A stretch of 64,000 bases of DNA from Rhea pennata. Taxonomy: Eukaryota; Chordata; Aves; Rheiformes; Rheidae. The number at the start of each line of letters is the position of its first letter. Within the stretch, counting starts at the first letter, position 1. The stretch lies in the NCBI RefSeq assembly GCF_028389875.1, contig NC_084687.1, positions 6,174,157 through 6,238,156 of the forward strand, given 5' to 3'. Below are positions 14,801-25,200 of this stretch, in pieces. Made by a program: the position numbers and the translations under genes. The notes beneath the pieces are model-generated. The model was not told the origin of the DNA. It saw nothing but the letters and a program-made list of their open reading frames with translations, and did not search any database.

Positions 14801-17786
14801 TCCAAATCCGGATGTCAAAAATGGAAAGCATGTACGTGAATGGGGATATAAAGAAAACAATTATGAATATGGAGACAGCGTTCACATTATGTGTAATGAT
14901 GGCTATGCTTGCAAAGGTTGTGACAATGAAGTTGTGCTTCAGTGTACAGCAAGTGGTACATGGGATCCTGAAATACCTGAGTGCATTCTAGGTGGGTAGA
15001 ATTGGTGAAGTGTGTTGACTTGGTGACTGCTTATTTTTGACTACAAAGGTTTTGATCACTCTGTACAGTGTAATTGCTTGCTCCTCTTAGCAGAAAAATG
15101 CATGCAAAAATATGCATATGACCTTAGATGATGATAGTAGCCAAGCAGTGTTTTGTTCCTTTCATGTATCCCTGAACCTAGTTGTCTTCTTATGTTAGCT
15201 GGGAAGTAATAGGCAGCAAAAGCTACAGATGGATCATTATATTGCTTGGAGATTGCTGTGGAAAAAGTAAGGGGTTTTGGCAGCAGACTGATTCAGTATT
15301 TCAGAAGTCAAGAAGAGTTTTGGTAGCTTGCAAGGGTTTAGAAAATGGCTAAGAAGACTCAGAACTTTACTTTGGATACTTCCTTGTCCTTTCCCTAATG
15401 TTGCTTGATAGATTCTCAGTAATCTCATGAATCCAGTTTAGTGAGAAACCATTGGCTGTGATCATCTGGGGAAACAATGGTGAGTGGTGCTGAGTGCCCT
15501 AAGGGGAGAGACAAGCAGCCTGAGTAGGGTGAGGTTCCCTGTAGCACACACCTTCAACAACAGCCTTAGGAAGACTTCACTGTAGGAGCAGAAAGTCCTT
15601 TAAAGTTACAAAAGAAATGCTGAGACCTGTCATTTGCATTTAGATGATATTCACCTTTTTTGTGAGGGTTCAGATGTTCTTGATAACCTTGTCTTCTGCA
15701 TAGGAAGTAGCTTCACTGGAATTATTTCAAAACGCATTAAATCCTTTATCTTCTGGTGTTTGTAGAACCTCGTTGCCCAGAACCAGTCATTGATCATGGA
15801 AGAGAGATTCATAGGAGTAGAGATGACTATAAAGCTGGGACACGAGTGAGGATGATATGTGATTCTGGCTATGTTCTCAGAGGCGATTCCTCCATTGAGT
15901 GTCAGACTGATGGGAGCTGGGTTCCGCAACTACCATTTTGTGAGGAAGGTATGTGTAACGCAACATCACTGCTGAGAAGTAGTATACCATGTAACTATTT
16001 AGAAACAGTAGTGAGTAGGTAACCAACATTCAGCATCTACTTCTGGAAAGTGGGAAGGTCCCTGGCTTATGGGTTTAAACCTTTTATTTCTGTATCTTCT
16101 CCTGGAGCTAGAATCTAGATCAGAGCTATGCAAAAGGTGAAAGCATTAAGCTAATGTAAGAAGCTACACTGGGATCTGATCCAACAAGTAGCTGAGTAGT
16201 AACTTAATGTGAATTCACCTAAGTTCAAACATGAAGTTAATTCTTGTACTTCACTGATATCCAAGAACTCACCTGATTCTCACCTGAATATTATAATCAT
16301 GCTTTTCCTCCCTCTCCTTTTTCCTTTTCCCCTTTTCTACTTTTTTTTCTCTCCCCTCCTTTCCCCCTTTTTTATAGTCTGTGGCCCACCTCCAAGAATC
16401 AAAAATGGGCGGCACTCTGGCTTGGGAATGGAGTACTTCTCCTATGGATCCAAAGTAATGTACAGTTGTATAAAGGGTTTGTCCCTCATTGGGGAGACCT
16501 CCATTTACTGCACATCCAACGATGGGATAAACCTGGTGTGGAGTGGACCTGCTCCCGAGTGCAAAGGTGATTCATTTCCCTTGTATGAGGTCAGATTCGA
16601 GTTTGAACCTAGGGGCAATATTACGTCTAAACAGACTAACAGCCCTATTGGCTGTTCTGATACAGGAGCTCCAAGCCCAAAGCTGTTTGATAACCCTACA
16701 GCTCTTGCAGCTCCTGTGTCTAGGGTACAGAGAGCTGCTCATTAGCCTTGAGGTCTGATGAGTGCTTCTTCAGGAGCCGTGATATAGGTCACCTCAGGGT
16801 AAGTTCTATTGTTTGAATATAAAACTGACCTAAAAAGTGGTCAGGAAGCGTTATCATGCCCCATCTAATCTGATGGTCTACAATCACCACTGTTGCTGGA
16901 GTAAGGCTGGCAACCAAAACGAACACAAAGGCCCCTGTTCTCTTCCCTCAGTGGTTCGCTGTCCAAAGCCAGTCATCAGCAACGGAAGGATGACTACACG
17001 GACGGCTACGTTTCTGTACAGCATGGCTGTGCAGTTTTCATGTAATGAAGGCTATGTGCTGCACGGCAGTAATAAGAGTTGGTGTCAGAGTGACAGTGCC
17101 TGGCATCCGCCTCTGCCAACCTGTCGGCCAGGTGGGTCCAAATGGGCTGACGGCCCGTAACTGGCTAGAGCAGGCCGAGGGTGGCTGCTTTTCTACTAAC
17201 AGTAAATTCACAATGTTTTCTCCTCCTCTTCCTCCTCCAATTACATTATTTTCTGGTATGCATTTTCCTCTCAGTTCAGTGTCACCTACCAGTGGGAGAT
17301 GACTTAGTGTTTCACACGTCCAAGTCACACTATGAAGTGAATGAAACTCTAGCCTTCTCCTGCAAAAGTGATAAACGCCAAGTAATAACCTCCTGCTCAG
17401 CTGATGGCAAATGGATACCATCACCCAAATGCGTAAGTACCATCACCTGCCCAGGCTTTATCTCTATCTTGCCCCATTTACAGCCTGTTCAACTTCTTGA
17501 ATGTGTTTGTTTCATTAAAATAGGGCTGGCATGATTAAATGGGCACAGCAGGAAGGGGATGCTCAATACATAGGTACCTTCCTCTACAGCATAGTCTCAT
17601 GCCCTCTGTTTTGTTTTTTTAAAGGAAAAGCCCATTCAGCATGATATATGTGAGGAGTTTCTTCAAAAGAGAGAAATTCTGCAGTGTGGAGTTCTGTCAG
17701 AAATGAAAACTGTGCTGGAAGTATGGAAGTTGTATCTGGAGATCCAGAAACTTGAAAAGGAGCTAAGCATCACAGTAAACAGCTGA
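9271..17786 (+). CDS. C4BPA: C4b-binding protein alpha chain (10 CCPs plus oligomerisation domain)
   Basis: Plasma complement inhibitor subunit: C4BP binds C4b, is a cofactor for factor I and speeds decay of the classical C3 convertase. Thirteen coding exons are read: 9271-9361, 9881-10072, 10668-10767, 11575-11660, 12140-12352, 12980-13162, 13779-13967, 14791-14991, 15766-15948, 16378-16566, 16952-17131, 17275-17432 and 17625-17786, totalling 2127 nt (708 residues). Residues 1-30 form a signal peptide ([10 protein letters not shown]..., hydrophobic core IAAGLIVAV). Ten CCP modules follow to about residue 655, then a helical tail. Human C4BPA has eight CCPs, so this is a longer version. The first of two adjacent ATGs was taken as start. 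No CpG island lies at the start, unlike the other genes here, in keeping with regulated liver-type expression (inference). Confidence 0.93.
9881..13162 (+). other. C4BPA: C4BPA exons for CCP1-CCP4
   Basis: CCP1 (9881-10072) opens with [14 protein letters not shown] and closes with NFCV. CCP2 is split by a phase-2 intron after CEPG (10668-10767 and 11575-11660), the usual split position of the second CCP in C4BP, CR1 and MCP genes. CCP3 is 12140-12352 and CCP4 is 12980-13162. Each module carries four cysteines; all module borders are phase 1, so modules can be added or skipped without frame change. CCP3 has an insertion (residues [11 protein letters not shown]) after its second cysteine that lengthens that loop. 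Confidence 0.9.
11767..11850. repeat. (TA)n-(CA)n-(TG)n microsatellite
   Basis: About 32 bases of alternating AT are followed by a CA run, a short spacer and a TG run ending in TATATAT. The CA and TG arms are inverted copies, so the tract could fold back on itself. It lies in the C4BPA intron between CCP2 and CCP3. Confidence 0.9.
13779..17131 (+). other. C4BPA: C4BPA exons for CCP5-CCP9
   Basis: CCP5 (13779-13967) runs from [12 protein letters not shown] to [13 protein letters not shown]6 (14791-14991) has six cysteines instead of four, the extra pair forming a CKGC motif between C2 and C3. CCP7 (15766-15948), CCP8 (16378-16566, [14 protein letters not shown]) and CCP9 (16952-17131, [11 protein letters not shown]) are regular one-exon modules. 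CCP8 plus CCP9 resemble CCP3 plus CCP4, which suggests block duplication within the gene. Confidence 0.88.
17275..17786 (+). other. C4BPA: C4BPA CCP10 and C-terminal oligomerisation exon
   Basis: CCP10 (17275-17432) is short and ends exactly after its last cysteine in phase 0, so it can only join a phase-0 tail exon. The final exon (17625-17786) encodes about 53 residues with the motif [13 protein letters not shown] followed by a leucine-rich amphipathic helix ([17 protein letters not shown]). In human C4BPA the tail has CEQVLTGKRLMQC and then LEVYKLSLEIEQLE; the two cysteines are the same 11 residues apart. These residues make the inter-chain disulfides of the C4BP oligomer. This exon fixes the identity of the gene. 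Confidence 0.95.
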
Positions 17787-18422
17787 ATGTTGCAACTGGT
17801 ATCATAACAGACATGTCTCCTTTGATGCATGTTGAATAGCCATAGTGACTGAGGATTTTTAGTGGCTTTGTAATTCATACTAATACATAAGTAGCTAGAA
17901 AAAAAACAATCAGTCAAGGACATTTATCATGTGAGGAGTCAGAAAGTAACTTCTTTTGGTCTATTCTGTTAGAGGTCACTGAGTTAGGTTTGTACATCAC
18001 CGTATAGATTTCAAAGGTTCACATTTAGTTACGTTTATTTTACTGAGAACTGCACAATCAGAAAGGAGCCAGACCAAAAGTAAATTTTTGTCCAATTCCT
18101 CCCTACAGACAGGAACATAGATTGTAGGAATCACCAGTCCATGCTCACCCTGCAGCTGATGTACATATTTAACTATAATCCCATATAGCCTATGGGCATT
18201 CTGTTCATGTAACTGTTACATTCATTGTTGTGAACAAACATTTAATTGCCTTATTAGCTGTCAAGAGCAAGTAAAATGAAGAAATCATCAAAGCTTGTGT
18301 TTTAGCAAAACAAAAATACCAGGTTTTCTTCCCAAGCAGGACAGATCTGTCTCTGGGACTCCTGGCAGTGGCACTCACTGCATTTTTGTGTGTACTCACT
18401 TGCGCTGAGAGCAGCTGTTGGA

Positions 18423-18532
18423 AATAAAACTGTAAAGAAAGGGACTAAAATAAGTCCGGTAAAGGGGAAGTGTTCTGTTAACCTACATCGTATGATCAAA
18501 CATGTATTTCTTCAGTGCACAATTATAATAAA
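18423..18532 (+). terminator. C4BPA: C4BPA polyadenylation signals
   Basis: AATAAA hexamers at 18423-18428 and 18527-18532 follow the C4BPA stop by about 0.64 and 0.74 kb. Either can end the mRNA; no other gene intervenes. Confidence 0.6.
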
Positions 18533-18539
18533 AATGCAA

Positions 18540-19556
18540 TTCTATTAAGAGCTGCATCCTATTTTTAATAATTCTATTCTATTTGTAGTAAAGAAAAGAG
18601 GTGTTTCAGTAATCATTGTGTGATTAGACATGGAGAACTCCTGTTTCCTGAGCGCAGAGTGGTGCTGCTGCAGCAGGCCCCCCCGGGTGTGCCACGCGCT
18701 ATGTGTTCGTGCAGCAGCCTGTCTCACCACCCCTCGTGGCATTCGTGGTCCCTGGGTGGAAAGGTAATGTGAATCAGCAGCACTGGTAAGCAGCTCCCTG
18801 TGCGCAGAAACGAGGAAAGAATGGTGTGGTGGAGCAGGTCTAGCTATGAAATAGCTGTATCCCTTGTATTCCTTCCCTGGAAACAAGGCAGAGTGTGTTC
18901 CCTTCCCGCGGTACATCCTAACTAGAGAAGACTCCAGAAAGGCAGTACCAGGAGCAGCTGTACTGTGGAAGAGCTTTTCGTGTGTGCATGTGTTCTGAGG
19001 GACCCCCGCCAGGAAACCACCGTGTTCGCTGAAGTTGCTTAGTCCTCTGGAAAGGAGCATTTCCCATCACTGCTAGCCATGGCCACATCCACACCTCCAG
19101 CGCTGGGCAGGAGGAACGGCGTGGCTCTTGGGTGCTTCTTGTCTAGCCCATCCCCAGCTTCCTACAGCTGTTTCCCTTTTCCCCAGCCTGTTGTGACTGG
19201 CTTCTCGGCACTGACATGCTCACTTTGAGGAGAGACTGTTGCCTTCCCAGATGTTACAACTGGTGCCACCACTGCTCTTTGGCTGAGAATGCTCCCAGCA
19301 CCATGACGGTATTTTCTTAATGGGCCTGGCAGCTCCTGGGAGAGCTGATGGTTGTGCTGGAGCCAGCTGGGAGTCTCTGTAAGTGCTGCTCCCTTATTCT
19401 TTGCTTCTGTGGTTCAGCTTTGCTTATTACTCAAATATTTAATAATCAGATTAGTAAAATTCTTCTGACTTAAATCATTGCTGACTTCTTTGTGTCTGAT
19501 CTGAGCTTGGTGGCTGCTGCTAATTGTCCCTTTCTCCTCCTCAGCCTCCTCTCTAG
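18540..19556. other. intergenic spacer, no gene seen
   Basis: Between the C4BPA 3' end and the C4BP-like pseudogene I find no CCP motif, signal exon or nameable repeat. A 171-codon minus-strand open frame (18545-19060) has no features of a real protein that I can see. Confidence 0.5.
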
Positions 19557-20373
19557 ATACTTGCAAAGAGCCACCCAAAATTCCCAACGCTTTCCAGAAG
19601 TCCTATGTGGGGGCATTGATTCCTGCTGGGACCGTCGTTAAGTACAGCTGCCTGGGAGGCTACAAGCTTGTCCCAGGAACGTCTCCAGGATAGGTCACTT
19701 GCCTGCAAAACTTCACGTGGTCTGAAGTTCAGAACTTTTGTCAGAATAAGTATGTTGGTCTCTGACTTAAATAGCTTTGCTGGAGCTGAGACTTTGTTGC
19801 CAGTAGTCCACAGCACAAGATGAGGATTGTGGTAAGATGGAGAAAGTCATTTAGTCAGCCAGTCGGTAGTTTCTATCATCATTTAATTAAGAGGGTCCCA
19901 GTTAACAATTTAAGTGATATCAGGAGTAAGGTTGATGCTTAAGCACTGGGATAGCCTGTAGACATTTTGGAGGTGACTGGCAAGTTAGTTGCCCTGCATC
20001 CTGTGGGCTTCACCACCCCATCCTGGAACAGATTTTCTTTAATGTTATGTTTGGTTTCAGAGGTGCACAGATCTAAGTTCACTTGCACTTGCTCAGTCTG
20101 CACAAGTTTCACAATTTTCTTTTGTAAATAATCATGGTTCTCTTGCTGAATTGCCTTCTGTGTTTTCCTTTCAGTTCTGTGTCCAAAACCACAAGTGAAA
20201 AATGGAAAGCTGATCAGTACTTGGGGTGATAAAATGTAGTACAGAATACATGCAACTCTTACTTTTGAATGCCTTCATGGATACCACTTTTCAGGTGTGG
20301 AGACATGTCTTTGGCAGACTCTTGGACAGTCACGTGCTTAGCTGATGGCAACTGGACACAAACGCCCAAGTGC
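19557..20373 (+). pseudogene. C4BP-like pseudogene (two CCP exons)
   Basis: Exon 1 (19557 to about 19749) encodes a CCP starting TCKEPPKIPNAF and ending FTWSEVQNFC, most like CCP5 of the neighbouring C4BPA. It has an in-frame TAG at 19691-19693. Exon 2 (20175-20373) starts LCPKPQVKNGKLIS, has a TAG soon after and a frame change in its middle, and ends ADGNWTQTPKC directly at a GTGAGT donor. That phase-0 ending after the last cysteine matches C4BPA CCP10, the module before the oligomerisation exon. This is therefore the wreck of a second C4BP chain, possibly the beta chain. No signal exon or tail exon was found. Confidence 0.8.
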
Positions 20374-21369
20374 GTGAGTATCACAGTCCGGCTGAGTTTC
20401 TGAAAGAAATGCTGCCTGTTTTCTAACTAGCAAAAATGGATGAGTCCTGTAATGTGGGCTATAACAAATCGCCTTTCCTTTGGATACAAGTCATATAGTC
20501 CAGTATCTATCTATAAGAAGGCCCTTAGTGATTTTATAGTTCATATAAACCATATAGTTTATATAGTTGTAGCCAGAGAAATATTAACCAATGTACGCAA
20601 GTTCATTTTTTTTCGTGCTTGATGCTATAGAGCTAGAGCATGGGGGGTTTCTTGCTCTCTCCTTCAAATATGGCAAGCTATATTCCCTACTTAATAAGCT
20701 TGCTGTTTGACATTATGCTTTGGGAATCATAGTAAGAAGTTAAAATGAGCTTTGTTCCACTGAATAAACTGTGCCAAGGAAGAGAAGCTGGACTGAGCTA
20801 TGTGAAAACAAACTTTTAGCCGATACAGGTTTCTGGCTCTGACTTGATTTTCTGTCTGGCGATTTATACATGTGTGACAGCCTCTGCCCATCTTGGACTT
20901 CTAAGCTTTGTAATCTATCTGAATTCAGCCTATCATAATATTGGTGTATTTTATCTATCCAGAAATAGCAATGAATTAACTATTTAATTACCTGTTTTCT
21001 GTTAATCTAGTTTAAGGGTAATTGCATGAAAGCAATGCATTTGTAAATACTTGTAAAGCATATCCTCTTGTCCTTAGATTTAAAAGAGGCAACAGGTTTC
21101 GGTCCCGGCATTGTACTGGCAGATACCTGTGCTGATATCGCCCCCCCCATGTCTGCCAGCAAATCCTGAGGATAGACGTAAATTTAAATGCAGAGAACCA
21201 GACAGCTGAGATTTTTCTTACTGTCCAATAAACAGCAACCGCTTCGTGCACCTCTGTGATGAAGAAATTGTAAATTCCCTGTGGGATTACAAAAAAGGTC
21301 AAGGTGCAGCCGTGAGCGTCTCACCGTCCTGTCACGCTGGCTGCAAACTGGGCAGATTTCCAGTGTGGT
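20374..21369. other. spacer, no gene seen
   Basis: AT-rich sequence with no CCP exon and no oligomerisation exon that would complete the pseudogene upstream. Confidence 0.5.
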
Positions 21370-21610
21370 CAAGCGGTCGTTTGGGTTAAGAGCGAGGAAC
21401 GGCCGCGCGGGCGAGGGGCTCTCCCTGCTCGCCCCGCGCCGGGAGGCTGCGCTCCGTCCTGCCGAGACGCGGCGCGCGCTCTTCCGGGCCGCGCGCACCT
21501 GTGATGACAGGCAGGAAGCGTCTCACCCCCCCGTGCAACGCGAGTCTCCCGCAAGCCCAGGGCGAGCGGGGGTTACGTCCCGCCGCGTTTCCGCGGAGAC
21601 TTGTGTTTGA
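21370..21610 (+). promoter_or_regulatory. CpG-rich segment upstream of the secreted four-CCP gene
   Basis: A sharp rise in CpG density, with clusters such as CGGCCGCGCGGGCGAGG, stands out from AT-rich flanks about 0.6-0.8 kb before the next gene's ATG. It is a candidate promoter island for that gene; the transcription start cannot be placed. Confidence 0.45.
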
Positions 21611-22203
21611 GTGACGGTGGCTGACGCCAGATGGGACGTTTCAGCGTGTTAGCCAGCACGCAGATGTATTCACTCACACCCATTCTGAGTTACAGTTGAG
21701 TCAGGCAATTAGGAAAAACAGAGAACAAGGGTGGCCCTTTCAAATTTTTGATGTGGATCACCCTGAGGAGCGGGGCTGCGTTACCTGCCAACGAATGACG
21801 AGCGTGCCTTTTGCTGCCTCGGACACAGTGCGGGCTGGGAGCACGTTCTTTTCTGCCCTGGTAGCACTTATTTTTAGTAAATTCCTGCTAGTCAGCACTC
21901 GCTGCCACTCTGAGGTCCGATAAAAGGGTTGAGTTAACGCCTTGAACCTGTTACCCCTTCACACGGCGCAGGAGGACCCGGAGATGTTGCCCAAGTCTGC
22001 GGATGCAGCAGCTTCCCCCTCGCCCCTGGCCAGCTCCACTCCAGTGTCCCTGCAGGAGTTCGTTAGTTCTGTGTGTGTTCTGGGAAGCTTTCCACTGCTC
22101 CAGAGGCTTGGCGAAGTCCCTGCAATGCTGCCTCTCCTCCCAGCCTCAGAAATACCCTCTCAGAGCTAACCGCATGCTGCAGAGGAGCGAGGAAATTTCT
22201 GCA

Positions 22204-25200
22204 ATGAAGCTGCAAGAACCGGGATGGGGGAGGCAGCAAGCTGATACGAGTGGCCGAGCATCCGTGGCCGTCACGCAGGGGTCTCGCCACCCCGTGCTGC
22301 TCCTGGCGTTGCTGGGGCTCTTACGCCTGCCTGCTGCTGGCGGTGAGTACAGACACGCGGCACGTGCGGGACAGATGTGCAAGACCTCCCCGCCTCCCCC
22401 CGGCTGCCTGGCCCGAGCTGGGCAGGGTGAGGGGGCCGCCTCCGGGCACCCCCTCGGATCCAGCCCTGCCTGGTGGATGCTCCTTTGGGACTGAAGGCAG
22501 CTGGGGGAGGACAGGGAATGGTGTTGCCAGCAAAAGAGCTTTTCTCCTGACTGCAGGTGACTGTGGGCCTCCACCTCACGTGACCCACGCCAAGCCGTCT
22601 GGTGTCAACCTCACCGGCAGCTTCCCCGTTGGATCCAAGGTCACGTATACGTGCCTTGAGGGCACCATCAAACTGCCCGGGAGGTCGAACACTGTGGAGT
22701 GCCTGCCTGGGCCTCGCTGGTCGGAGCTGTCCGAGCTCTGTGGCCGTAAATATTTCCTTTCTCTGAACTTAAGTTCCCTCCTCTGGCTTTTGCTTCACTT
22801 AAAGTTTCTGCCCTTCGTGGTGGCTGTTCTGCAATAGCGCTCTCCATCCCGGCAAGGTACAGCAATATTTCCTTTAGCTGCCGTTCGTGAGACCTGCTGA
22901 CGGGTGCCAGATCTGGGCCAGACATCAGCAGGGTAAGGGAGGAGCTGGAGCCCGTGGTGCTGGCGCATCCTCTCTGTCCTGGCTGGCAGATGCTCGCTTT
23001 GGAGACAGCTGCCCCATGCACCACGTCTCTGGCACACGACGTTGAGCTCTGGTCTCCTTTTCACAGCTTCTGCCTGCATGCTGAACACGTCCTGCTCTGC
23101 ACTTTGCAACAGCTCCGCTCAGCAGAGCAGCAGTCTGGTGACCTGCTACGCGCTCGGGAGCTTTCCAAAGCACGGCAGCGAGGGCACTGCGGTGCCACAA
23201 GCTTTGTGGGGATGGTCAGCTCTTCCAGGCCTGCTTTCCCTGCCCACCAGGCAGCTGTGCTTCCCCCACGAGACTGCAGTTCGCTGCCCTGTCCGAGAAG
23301 GACCAGTGGAGGAATTTCTACCCTGTTGGGATCACCGTGAGCTACTTCTGCCGCCCTGGCTACGAGAATATCACAGAGAGCTTTCCCACCAGCACGTGCC
23401 TCCAAAATTTAACATGGTCACAAGCTCCCGAGTTATGCAAGAGTGAGTATCCCTGCGCCTGCTCCAGCTCTGCTTGTCACTGAGCAGCCGTCAAATCCAG
23501 GGACGGCTGCTCCAACCCGCCTGCTTCAGTTTAGTCTGAAATATAACCAGGTTGCTGCCATTCCAACAGCTGCGGTTTTAATATTAGTATTTACTGTCAG
23601 GGCATATCAACCTAATTTCAAGGCTTCACAACAGAAGGTACAATCAATAGATTGCAATTTTTGGTGTTGGCATAACGAATTTGTTTTCATGTCAGGGAGT
23701 AGGTTCACATCTGGATGCAGCATGTGCACAGTGCAAGTGCCCATTTGTAGGGAGTGTTCCTAGTGCTGACATTCAATATGGAGATAAAGTATATTTCTCG
23801 GTGAAATCTGTATGTTATTAAGACTGATGATGCGGCACATAGTTGGCTACTGCCAAACTATCAAGATGAAAATCTCTCTTGAGTGTTTTTCTCTGCAACG
23901 CTGCGAGATACCTGCCGCTGCCAGCCACGAGCGCCGAGCCCTGCCTGGGACTTGCACCCTCACCCCGAGTTGTGATACTGGCCGTCGCCTTTCGTTAGCT
24001 CCGCTGCGACACGCGTGAACAAAAAAGCTTTGTTTCCTTCGGGTGTAACCTTGAACATCTGGGTCCTGCGTTAGCCTCTGTTGTTTTTCCATCGCAGCAA
24101 CAGGCGCGACGGCTAACGCTGGCCTTGCTCTCTCCCAGGGAAATCCTGCGGGCGCCCAGGCACGCTGCCCAGGGGCCGAGCGCTTCCTCCAACAGACTTT
24201 CTGTTCGGCGCAAGGGTGGCCTTGTTCTGCGAGGACGGGTGAGTCGGGGGCTGCCCCGCGGGCTCCTGCGCTGAGCTCGCGTGGACAAACGCCGGTGCTG
24301 GCACACAAACTCGGGCCTGACCTTACAAAGCACTTCAGGCTCGTGCTGTGAAGCTCCCGATACGGGCTGGGCTGCTGTTTTGCAATACGTCCCTCCCGCC
24401 GGGTCGCTCCGAGCGAAGCGCTTGTGACTAAGGCACAGCTGGAGGGAGGGGACCCGGATCTGAGCTTGCAACACCCTTCCCAGGGTTGTGCAGAGGAAGT
24501 TTAGCTACCCTAGAACATCCATCGCAACAGGGCTTGTTGTACCATCGGTTTGTAACTACCGATTTCAGAATTGGATACCTGAAATATTACTGGACCTTAG
24601 AACTGGATTTTATTCAACTGGCCCTTAGGGGGAAGTATATATCCTATATTCTGCTCTGTGCTTCTGCGTGATGTCTTAACTGTTGCAGCATCAGTACTGC
24701 TAGCTTGTCCGTTCTCAGTATAAGCTGGACACATATTAGAAAGAGAATCGATTTCCTTCTTGGTTTCTTGAGGTATGAGTCTAGACAACCATGCGAGCAT
24801 GGTTCTACCTTACTGGAAACCCTGGGTTCCCAAACCATTCCTGGGATTCAGAGAACAAGATATATATTGCACAGAAAAAGGTTTGTGATTGAATTTTAAA
24901 ATTTGGAACCATAAACTGGTTATGTTTGCTGGATGTTTTTAAGCTAGAAAAAATGACATGAAGCACACTTTCCACCAGTGATCTGACTCATACTTTCTGC
25001 CTGTTTTCAGGGCACATATGCAGTAAAAGACTGAGATTTGAGAAATTATGCTCTTAAATCTCTGGCTAGTATTCCTCCCTCCCCAAGTAGGAACTAACTG
25101 GCATCATCTGGCTAGTTCTGCCTGTCTTTACAGAAATTTCAAATAAAACAGCTTTTCTTTCCAGATACTGCCTTAGGATGGTCCCTAGGGAAATGACAGC

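Noticed and set aside
18545-19060. 171-codon minus-strand open frame
   Set aside because: No signal peptide, domain or repeated pattern; moderate GC composition explains it.
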